Both the position numbers and the translations under genes were made by a program. A stretch of 64,000 nucleotides of DNA from an uncultured Planctomycetota bacterium (GTDB taxonomy: Bacteria; Planctomycetota; Phycisphaerae; UBA1845; UTPLA1): positions 1-64,000 of the forward strand of contig CAADGE010000030.1 in NCBI GenBank assembly GCA_900696465.1. The letters run 5' to 3'. Of this stretch, positions 16,228-22,856 are shown piece by piece. A model generated the notes under the pieces. That model searched no databases. It saw only the letters and a list, made by a program, of their open reading frames with translations, and was not told the origin of the DNA. Each line of letters starts with the position of its first letter. Within the stretch, counting starts at the first letter, position 1.

Positions 16228-17010
16228 CTATCGCCCGTCAAGCTTCGTCGGCGTGTCCGAGCCGCTGCTGGTCCACTGTCGGCCCAGATCGTTGATCGAC
16301 TTGGGCGGAGCGACGTTCGGCATGGCGAATCCGAATGCCTTGCGCCGCTCGCGAATCGCATCTGTCGAGATACCGAATTGCGCGTCCCGCTTGCTGATGA
16401 GCGACGGGCTAATCTGTCCGTCGCCGTTTGCCGACCACATCAGCAGCGGCTCGCCGGTCGGGATGGCCGTCGTCGGGTCCGGCCACGTATGCCAGGTCTT
16501 GCCCCAGCTCGTGATCAATCCCTTGAACAGATCGTCGCCCTCTTTCGGCAGGTCGGCCGCGATGAGCTGACCGGAGATGATCTCATACGCGTGCGGATGC
16601 CAGTACTTCTTCTCCGAATCCGGCAGCTTGCGATACTGCTCGTCGCTGATCAAGTACTCCACGCCGAGGAGCTTGGCGCCGGCGCCCTTGCCGTCGTAAA
16701 TCACGCACTGATGAATGTCGCCGTGCGGGGCACAGTAATGATGGGCCTCAATCTGGAACGAAGGCCGCTCCTTGGCCACGTGAAACGCGCAGAGATACAG
16801 ATGCATCGAGTGAGGGGCGCCCCAGTGCGGGCTGTTGTGAGCCGTATCACCATGACCGTGGTCGTGACCGGCGTGTGCGTCGGCGTGGTGCTTGTGCTGG
16901 TCATCACCGGCCAGAAGCCGCCCCTGGCCGCTGACGATAAGCCCGAAAGTAATCATGGCGGCGGCGATGACCGTCGCCACAGCAGTGGAATGAGTCTTCA
17001 AGGCGTTCAT
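16228..17010 (-). CDS. DUF1264 protein with signal peptide and His-rich N-terminus
   Basis: This 260-residue protein carries a signal peptide (hydrophobic ATVIAAAMITFGLIVSG). A His/Asp/Ala-rich stretch (HKHHADAHAGHDHGHGD) follows and could bind metal. The DUF1264 domain comes next: HLYLCAFHVA, AHHYCAPHGDIHQCVIYDG, LIGVEYLIS-type text and FWHPH-like WHPHAYEI. The domain is known from plant oil-body-associated proteins and many bacteria, with no established biochemical role. GAGAGG lies 9 bases before the ATG at 17010; a TTG at 17034 is less likely. It is divergent from the Rrf2 gene and may share its control region. Confidence 0.85.
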   Translation of the reverse strand: MNALKTHSTAVATVIAAAMITFGLIVSGQGRLLAGDDQHKHHADAHAGHDHGHGDTAHNSPHWGAPHSMHLYLCAFHVAKERPSFQIEAHHYCAPHGDIHQCVIYDGKGAGAKLLGVEYLISDEQYRKLPDSEKKYWHPHAYEIISGQLIAADLPKEGDDLFKGLITSWGKTWHTWPDPTTAIPTGEPLLMWSANGDGQISPSLISKRDAQFGISTDAIRERRKAFGFAMPNVAPPKSINDLGRQWTSSGSDTPTKLDGR

Positions 17011-17204
17011 GGCGTCAAACCTCTCAGTGATCAATATGACAATTGCCCGAAAAGTTCGCTCACATGAGCGAAACGACTCGCAGCTTCCGGGCCGAACCCA
17101 CGCGAGTTTAACCGATTTTCAGGTGCTGCATGCAAGACTTCGTTAAGCGACTTGCACGGGGGAGACAATACCGACAATTCACAGCTAATTTGTCCGTAGC
17201 CCGC

Positions 17205-17232
17205 TTTGCAGACCAAGAAGTCGAGTTACAAT
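17205..17232 (+). promoter_or_regulatory. candidate promoter of the Rrf2 gene
   Basis: TTTGCA (17205-17210), a 16-base spacer and TACAAT (17227-17232) lie about 70 bases upstream of the ATG at 17300. The match is moderate (4/6 and 5/6). Confidence 0.4.
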
Positions 17233-17299
17233 GCCGTCCATTACTTGCGACGATCGTGCGGCGCTAGTCATATGTGAATTACAAGACCCGAACCGAGCC

Positions 17300-17773
17300 A
17301 TGATCTCGTTGACCGCACAATACGCACTTCGGGCCATGGTGCTCATCGCACGGGAAGAATCCGAAGGGCCGGTCCTCGCTTCGCGGATCGCGCGATCTGA
17401 AAAAGTGCCGCGCCAGTATCTCTCAGTCATCCTGCGACAGGCAGTCCGTAGCGGTCTTCTTAACTCCACACGTGGCCGCGGCGGCGGTTTTGTCCTGAAG
17501 CGACCTGCCGCTGCCATCTCCCTTGCTCAGATCGTCAGCCCTTTCGATCGCCAGACTGCTTTAGGCGGCTGCCCCTTCGGCATGGCACGTTGCAGTGACG
17601 AACACCCCTGTCCGGTCCATGATCACTGGAAACCAATTGTGTCCTCATACCGACGCATGCTGGAGCAAACGATGCTGGCTGATTTGATCGAATCTCCGAC
17701 CCGTCGAAGAAATCTGACAACAATCCGTACTACCCGGCGAATCGCCCGCAGGGCAAAACGCAGCGGAAAATGA
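17300..17773 (+). CDS. Rrf2-family transcription regulator
   Basis: This 157-residue protein has the Rrf2 winged helix: ISLTAQYALRAMVLIA, then the recognition region PRQYLSVILRQAVRSGLL and the wing RGRGGGFVLKRP. Three cysteines, 91, 98 and 104 (GGCPFGMARC, EHPCPVHDHW), are placed like the cluster ligands of IscR and NsrR. A redox or NO-sensitive Fe-S cluster is therefore likely. The start at 17300 (MISLTAQYAL) is the family start. It is the first gene of the respiratory island and probably controls the Rieske-to-porin genes that follow. The basic C-terminal tail (RRIARRAKRSGK) is unusual and may add DNA contacts. Confidence 0.9.
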   Translation: MISLTAQYALRAMVLIAREESEGPVLASRIARSEKVPRQYLSVILRQAVRSGLLNSTRGRGGGFVLKRPAAAISLAQIVSPFDRQTALGGCPFGMARCSDEHPCPVHDHWKPIVSSYRRMLEQTMLADLIESPTRRRNLTTIRTTRRIARRAKRSGK

Positions 17774-17793
17774 AAACAACCGCGGAATGGGAA

Positions 17794-17821
17794 TTGCGAG
17801 ATAAACAGATATTCCTATGAT
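17794..17821 (+). promoter_or_regulatory. candidate promoter of the respiratory island
   Basis: TTGCGA (17794-17799), a 16-base spacer and TATGAT (17816-17821) stand 54 bases before the Rieske ATG. The AT-rich stretch around 17801-17830 is the likely place for an Rrf2 operator, although I see no clear dyad. Confidence 0.45.
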
Positions 17822-17874
17822 ATTGTACTTTAATCCCGCTGCACGTTGCGTTGCGATCGGGAGTTGAGGTCCAC

Positions 17875-18402
17875 ATGTCCGACCACATGCCACAGGCCTG
17901 CCCCCTGCCACGCGAAACGCCGGCCGAAGCCCGTCGCGGATTCCTTTCCAACTTCCTCATGATCCTCGGCCTCGTCGCCGGCTACGGGCTCGGTCTCTTC
18001 CACTTCCTGCGTTACCTGGTGCCGCTCCATCGAAAGACCCCGCGTCGAGAGCTCTTCGCCGGCACCCTCGCCGAGCTGCCCGTCGGCTCCAGCCGCACTC
18101 TCAAGGACCTTCGCGGCGAAGGCATCACCCTGGCCCGAGTTGCCGATGTCCCCGACGACCCCGCTCGCGGTTTTCGCGCACTTTCCAGCGTATGCCCGCA
18201 CCTGGGGTGCAAGGTTCACTGGGAATCCGCGAACAATCGATTTTTCTGTCCATGCCACAACGGCGTCTTCGACAAGGACGGCATCGCCGTCTCCGGCCCG
18301 CCGGCCCATGAAAAGAAAAATCTCTCCACCTTCGAGGTGAAGGTCAACAAAGACAACGGCTGGGTCTATGTGCTCGTCTCCGGAGAATCCGGCCATGCAT
18401 GA
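17875..18402 (+). CDS. Rieske iron-sulfur protein of a bc-type complex
   Basis: This 175-residue protein is anchored by one N-terminal helix (about residues 24-46). It carries the Rieske [2Fe-2S] boxes C107PHLGC112 and C125PCHNG. Each supplies a Cys and a His ligand, and the outer cysteines 112 and 127 can form the stabilising disulfide. It takes electrons from quinol at the Qo site of cytochrome b. The ATG at 17875 is chosen over the 17851 codon because the peptide between has no family likeness. The stop overlaps the cytochrome b start by 8 bases, so the two are translationally coupled. Confidence 0.93.
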   Translation: MSDHMPQACPLPRETPAEARRGFLSNFLMILGLVAGYGLGLFHFLRYLVPLHRKTPRRELFAGTLAELPVGSSRTLKDLRGEGITLARVADVPDDPARGFRALSSVCPHLGCKVHWESANNRFFCPCHNGVFDKDGIAVSGPPAHEKKNLSTFEVKVNKDNGWVYVLVSGESGHA

Positions 18403-19858
18403 TGCACCGCAGCACACCCAATCGGCCCGCGGGCGTCTCTGGCAGATGCTCCCCATCGACTGGGGTCGGGTGCAGGAAGTCACCAACGAACCCGTCCCGG
18501 GACACATCAAGCGCTGGTGGTTCGCCCTCGGCGGTACACCGGCCTACCTGTTCTTCATCCAGCTGACGACCGGCATCCTGCTTTCCTTCTATTACGTCCC
18601 CGCGCCGGATCACGCCTACAACAGCGTGGCTGCGATCACCAGTAACGTCTCCTTCGGCTGGTTCATCCGCAGCATCCATAAATGGGCCGGAAACCTCATG
18701 ATCATCACGGTCATCCTGCACATGTGCCGTGTCTTCTTCTCCTGCGGCTTTCGACATCCGCGCCAGCTCAACTGGCTCGTCGGCTGCGGTCTGCTCATGT
18801 GCACCCTGGTCATGGGCTTCACCGGTTACTCGCTCATTTACGAACAGCTCTCCTACTGGGGCATCACCGTTGCCACGGAACTGACCGCCACGACGCCCTT
18901 CATCGGAGATGCTCTTGCCACGTTTATGAAAGGCGGCGAACAGATCGGGCCGAACACCCTCACCCGCATGTACAACCTGCACGTCGGCATTCTGCCCGTG
19001 ACCATGGTGCTGCTCATCGGACTGCACATCGCCATCTTGCGAATTCACGGCGTTTCGGAACTTTCCTTCGAGGATCCCCGCCAGGTATCCACTTCCGCTC
19101 CCCGTCCGCTGGCCCGGTCCATCTTTGGTGTCAAGCTTCTGGCCCTGCTTATCGCGCTCGCGGCGCTGGGCGCGATGATCATGGCCGTGCGAAATCCGTT
19201 CCCGGTCCAGTTGATCGCCCATGAACTGACCCTCGAGAGTTCCCGCATCTTCTGGATCGTCTCCGCCGTCGTCCTCGCCACCTCCTCCGTTCTGATGCAC
19301 AACGGCCACATGTACGGCCTGATGATCTGGCTGTTCGTGGGAACACTCGCCCTCGGCAAGCTGGTCTTCGACCTGGCCCTCGGCGAACAGGCACATACGG
19401 CCGGATGGATCATCGCCGCCGTTGTCCTGACGATCAGCATCGTCTACGGCATGGCGCGACATGGGCATTTCATCGAAGGCAAGGGAGAGGACAAACCCTT
19501 CAGCTTTTTCCCCGATCACCTGATCAGCGAGTTGATGATCGGCACGCTGCTGCTCTTTCTGCTGACGCTGCTGTCGCTGGTCTTCCCGGCGCGCCTCGGC
19601 GAGCCGGCCAATCCGCTGGTTACGCCCGACCACATCAAGCCGGAATGGTATTTCTTCTTCCAGTTTCGCCTGCTGAAGCTGACCGGCCTGAATACGGCCG
19701 TCTTTCTCACCGGGGCGATGCTCCTGCTGCTCGTGCTGTGGCCATGGGTGGACATGCTCCTCGAAAAAATCGCCCCGAAAAAAGACCTGGGCGTTTATGT
19801 CGGCATCGTAGCGTTCCTGTTCTTCCTGATCTTCACCGTGTGGGAAGCGATCGTTTGA
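18395..19858 (+). CDS. full-length cytochrome b of a Rieske/cytochrome b complex
   Basis: This 487-residue polytopic protein is a fused cytochrome b (b6-like plus subunit-IV-like parts). Paired haem-binding histidines sit in HKWAGNLMIITVILHMCR and in HVGILPVTMVLLIGLH. The Qo-site motif PEWY is in DHIKPEWYFFFQFRLLK. About ten helices are visible, with one extra run (residues about 290-370) between the two halves. It oxidises quinol and passes electrons to the Rieske protein and haem proteins outside. There is no cytochrome c1 gene; the next gene is an octaheme cytochrome, which may take that place. Confidence 0.93.
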   Translation: MHDAPQHTQSARGRLWQMLPIDWGRVQEVTNEPVPGHIKRWWFALGGTPAYLFFIQLTTGILLSFYYVPAPDHAYNSVAAITSNVSFGWFIRSIHKWAGNLMIITVILHMCRVFFSCGFRHPRQLNWLVGCGLLMCTLVMGFTGYSLIYEQLSYWGITVATELTATTPFIGDALATFMKGGEQIGPNTLTRMYNLHVGILPVTMVLLIGLHIAILRIHGVSELSFEDPRQVSTSAPRPLARSIFGVKLLALLIALAALGAMIMAVRNPFPVQLIAHELTLESSRIFWIVSAVVLATSSVLMHNGHMYGLMIWLFVGTLALGKLVFDLALGEQAHTAGWIIAAVVLTISIVYGMARHGHFIEGKGEDKPFSFFPDHLISELMIGTLLLFLLTLLSLVFPARLGEPANPLVTPDHIKPEWYFFFQFRLLKLTGLNTAVFLTGAMLLLLVLWPWVDMLLEKIAPKKDLGVYVGIVAFLFFLIFTVWEAIV

Positions 19859-19901
19859 CACGTTCCTTATTGATTATTCATTCGCGTCGGAGGATGACGG
19901 C

Positions 19902-21524
19902 ATGTCGTTGAATACCAAACGCATCATCGTCTTCGTGCTCGGCGTCGCCCTGTGCGTCGCCCTGATCATGGTCGCCGAGATGGAAACGCGCAAGGGGCTT
20001 ACCCCTGCGGACATGCCCATGTCCACCCTGCTCTCCATCGTCCCCGAGTCCAGCCGCGACTGCATCACCTGCCACAACGAATCCACACGCGGCATCGTCG
20101 ATCACTGGCGCGGCAGCACCCATGCTGCCAAGGGTGTCGCTTGCGTCGAATGCCACATCGCCGAACAAGGCGACCCCGACGGCTTCGATCACTATGGTGT
20201 GCACATTGCCACCGTCGTGACACCGCGCGATTGCGCCCGCTGCCACCCGACCGAGGCCGCCGAGTTCGCCGGCAGTCATCATGCCGCCGGTGGAAACATC
20301 CTCGCCTCGCTTGATAATTACCTTGCCGAAACCGTCGAGGGCATGCGCGGCTTCTTCAATCCGCACTCGCCCACGCCGGGCATGCAATCCGTCGATACCG
20401 TCAACGGCATGGCCAGCGCCTTTCTCGGCTGCATGCAGTGCCACGGCAGCAAGGTGGCCCTCTTGTCCACCGACGGCGGCAAGATTTCCGTCGACGATCT
20501 TAAACCCGGCCCTGACGGCAAGCCCACCAACCTCGACGCCGTGGCGAAGATCGTCAAAGACGAAAGCGGCAAGCCCAAGTACCATCCCGGCACCTGGCCG
20601 AATACCGGTATCGGTCGCATCAACCTCGACGGTTCACTCGGCTCCTGCAGCGCCTGCCACAGCCGTCACGATTTCTCGCCGCGCCGCGCCCGACAGCCGG
20701 AGAACTGCGGCAAGTGCCACCTCGGACCGGACCACCCGCAAAAGGAAATCTACGAAGAATCCAAACACGGCGTCGCCTTCCGCGATCTTCGGGAGAAGAT
20801 GAACCTTGATTCGACCCAGTGGGTCCTCGGCCGTGATTACTCACAGGCCCCCACCTGCGCTACCTGCCACATGTCCGGCCACACGCGAAATAATGGCAAG
20901 GTCACCCACGACCCCGGCATCCGCATAAGCTGGACCAATCGCCCTCCGGTCAGTCTGCTGCTCGATACCGACGTAAACGGCAAGATCGTCACCGAAGCCG
21001 ATCCGATCAAACGCGCCGCGCTGACCGCCGACACGTGGGATCAGAAGCGCAGCCGGATGAAGGATGTCTGCCTGCACTGCCACACGCCGGATTACGTCAA
21101 CGCCTTCTACAAACAGTACGACGATCTCGTCATCCTCTACAACGAGAAGTTCGCCAAGCCCGGCCAGGCGATCATGAACGCCCTCCAGCAACAGGGCCTC
21201 ATCACCGCGGCACAATTCGACGAGGAAATCGAATGGACCTGGTTCTACCTCTGGCACCACGAAGGCCGCCGGGCACGCCATGGCGCGTCGATGATGGCGC
21301 CGGATTACACGCACTGGCACGGAATGTTCGAAGTGGCCGAACGGTTCTACATGCACTTCATCCCGCAGGCCCGCGAGATCACGGCCCATGCCGAAAAAGA
21401 GGGCAAGAAGGCACAGGCCACGGCTGTGAACAAGGTGATCGATGAAATCCTCGCCCGTCCCGAGCACCAATGGCTGGAACACAAGGAGCCGGATCGGGCA
21501 CTGAGATACGCGGGTGGAGAATGA
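19902..21524 (+). CDS. membrane-anchored octaheme cytochrome c, hydroxylamine-oxidoreductase (HAO) family
   Basis: This 540-residue protein has one N-terminal helix (about residues 8-24). Eight CxxCH haem sites lie at residues 54, 81, 111, 177, 249, 269, 319 and 390. The spacing, the GMQSVDTVNGM region before haem 4 and the HGASMMAPDYTHWHGMFE motif near the C-terminus fit the HAO/octaheme nitrite-reductase family. These enzymes oxidise hydroxylamine or hydrazine, or reduce nitrite or hydroxylamine. The direction depends on whether a Tyr is crosslinked to haem 4, which I cannot settle from sequence alone. It stands 43 bp after cytochrome b and upstream of NapA, so a reductive role on nitrite is my preferred inference. 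A pentahaem NrfA is excluded, because there is no CxxCK and the haem number is wrong. Confidence 0.88.
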   Translation: MSLNTKRIIVFVLGVALCVALIMVAEMETRKGLTPADMPMSTLLSIVPESSRDCITCHNESTRGIVDHWRGSTHAAKGVACVECHIAEQGDPDGFDHYGVHIATVVTPRDCARCHPTEAAEFAGSHHAAGGNILASLDNYLAETVEGMRGFFNPHSPTPGMQSVDTVNGMASAFLGCMQCHGSKVALLSTDGGKISVDDLKPGPDGKPTNLDAVAKIVKDESGKPKYHPGTWPNTGIGRINLDGSLGSCSACHSRHDFSPRRARQPENCGKCHLGPDHPQKEIYEESKHGVAFRDLREKMNLDSTQWVLGRDYSQAPTCATCHMSGHTRNNGKVTHDPGIRISWTNRPPVSLLLDTDVNGKIVTEADPIKRAALTADTWDQKRSRMKDVCLHCHTPDYVNAFYKQYDDLVILYNEKFAKPGQAIMNALQQQGLITAAQFDEEIEWTWFYLWHHEGRRARHGASMMAPDYTHWHGMFEVAERFYMHFIPQAREITAHAEKEGKKAQATAVNKVIDEILARPEHQWLEHKEPDRALRYAGGE

Positions 21525-21551
21525 GTTTTGGTTTTCAGATTCCATGACTCG

Positions 21552-21612
21552 TGATTTGAAATCTGAAATTTGAAATATGGGATTTGAAATTTGAGATTTC
21601 GGATTGCGGATT
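21552..21612 (+). repeat. AT-rich short-period repeat between island genes
   Basis: Variants of the unit GATTTGAAAT and GAAATTTGA recur several times in this 60-base tract, followed by GGATTGCGGATTGATG. Its low GC contrasts sharply with both neighbouring genes. It lies in the 157-bp gap between the octaheme cytochrome and the methyltransferase and may mark an insertion or a second promoter region. Confidence 0.55.
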
Positions 21613-21681
21613 GATGAAGCATCGAATCGTTGAGAGTAGGCAAGCAGTCATCGATGCGGTCTTACCGTTGGGCGACGTACC

Positions 21682-22494
21682 ATGACGACCCTTCACGACG
21701 AGCACGCGACTCCCGGCGCGGAAATGAAAGCCGAGAAAATGCCGGGCCACTGGCTGCTGGCTCGGCTGGGCAAGCGTGTGCTTCGGCCCGGCGGCCTCGA
21801 GTTGACGCACCAGCTGCTCGACGCGCTGAACATCGGCGAGACCGATGACGTGGTCGAGTTCGCGCCGGGCCTGGGCATCACCGCGAAGATGACGCTCGCA
21901 CGCCGACCGCGATCCTACACGGCCATCGAACGCGACGAAGACGCTGCCTGCATCGTCCGAAGTTACCTGTCGGATGCGTCTCATCGCTGCGTCGTGGGCA
22001 ATGCCGCGGCGACAGGCCTCCCGGACGGCTGCGCCAGCGTCGTCTACGGTGAAGCGATGCTGACCATGCAAGCACCGCATGAAAAAGAGCGGATCGTCCG
22101 CGAAGCCGTGCGCCTCCTGCGGCCCGGCGGTCGCTACGGCATCCATGAAATCTCCCTGATGCCGGAGGACATCGCACAGGAAACCATCGATGCCATCGGC
22201 CAGGATTTGTCGCAGGTCATCCACCACGGCGTCCGCCCATTGACGCAATCCGAATGGTCGCGGCTTTTCAAGATGTGCGGCCTGACCGTTCGTCATGCAG
22301 TGACCGCGCCGATGCACTTGCTCGAACCGGGGCGCATCGTACGCGATGAAGGCCTCGTCAGGGCCATTCGCTTTGCGTGGAACGTCCTGAGAATGCCGGA
22401 CGCCCGACGGCGTGTCTTTGAGATGCGCCGTATTTTCCGCAAGTATGAAAATCACATGTCGGCCATCCTGCTCATTGGGGAGAAACAGCCATGA
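21682..22494 (+). CDS. class I SAM-dependent methyltransferase
   Basis: This 270-residue protein has a Rossmann SAM-binding motif VVEFAPGLGITA (motif I), an acidic end to strand 2 (YTAIERDEDA) and the post-motif LRPGGRYGIHEISL. The last 100 residues form a substrate cap. It is closest in style to small-molecule methyltransferases of the UbiE/type-11 group, but the substrate is not identifiable. It overlaps the cupin gene by 4 bases (ATGA), and the cupin overlaps napA the same way, so it is part of the nitrate-reductase transcription unit. A role in making or modifying a quinone, haem or metal ligand for that pathway is possible but unproven. Confidence 0.88.
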   Translation: MTTLHDEHATPGAEMKAEKMPGHWLLARLGKRVLRPGGLELTHQLLDALNIGETDDVVEFAPGLGITAKMTLARRPRSYTAIERDEDAACIVRSYLSDASHRCVVGNAAATGLPDGCASVVYGEAMLTMQAPHEKERIVREAVRLLRPGGRYGIHEISLMPEDIAQETIDAIGQDLSQVIHHGVRPLTQSEWSRLFKMCGLTVRHAVTAPMHLLEPGRIVRDEGLVRAIRFAWNVLRMPDARRRVFEMRRIFRKYENHMSAILLIGEKQP

Positions 22495-22856
22495 CCACCC
22501 GGCAAAGCATGCCGTTTATCCGAATCGACGATCTGATGTCGCATCAGCCCTTCCCGGACGACGGCATCCTCACGCGCACCCTGCACGACGATCCGTCCCT
22601 CAAGGTCGTCCTGTTCACGTATTCGAAAGGTCAGGAGCTTTCCGAGCACACAGCAACCATGCCGGCCGTCCTGCACTTTCTTGAAGGTCAGGCGGAACTG
22701 ACGCTCGGCAGTGAGCGAATCAAGGTCGGACCGGGTGCATGGATACACATGGCGCCCAAACTGCCGCACAGCATCAGCACGCAGACGCCGGTGCGGATGG
22801 TGTTGTACTTAATCAAACAGGGCGCGATGCCCGGTGCTGAGGAGGGATGCGCATGA
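22491..22856 (+). CDS. single-domain cupin protein
   Basis: This 121-residue protein has a single cupin barrel: FTYSKGQELSEHTA resembles motif 1 (His and Glu but incomplete), followed by GQAELTLGSERIKVGPGAWIHMAPKLPHSI as motif 2 with its His. It is cytoplasmic, with no signal. It overlaps the methyltransferase upstream and napA downstream by four bases each. Such small cupins often bind Fe, Zn or Mn and sense or hold small molecules. Its fixed place before napA suggests an accessory role for nitrate or nitrite reduction, with no direct evidence. Confidence 0.85.
   Translation: MTTRQSMPFIRIDDLMSHQPFPDDGILTRTLHDDPSLKVVLFTYSKGQELSEHTATMPAVLHFLEGQAELTLGSERIKVGPGAWIHMAPKLPHSISTQTPVRMVLYLIKQGAMPGAEEGCA

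Noticed and set aside
18344-19861. 505-residue antisense reading frame
   Set aside because: It is the complement of cytochrome b, and its Asp/Glu/Gln-rich composition is that of an antisense frame to a membrane protein.
19902-21524. NrfA nitrite reductase or tetrathionate reductase
   Set aside because: There are eight CxxCH and no CxxCK haem site. NrfA has five haems, and octaheme tetrathionate reductase has a different haem-2 motif as I recall it.
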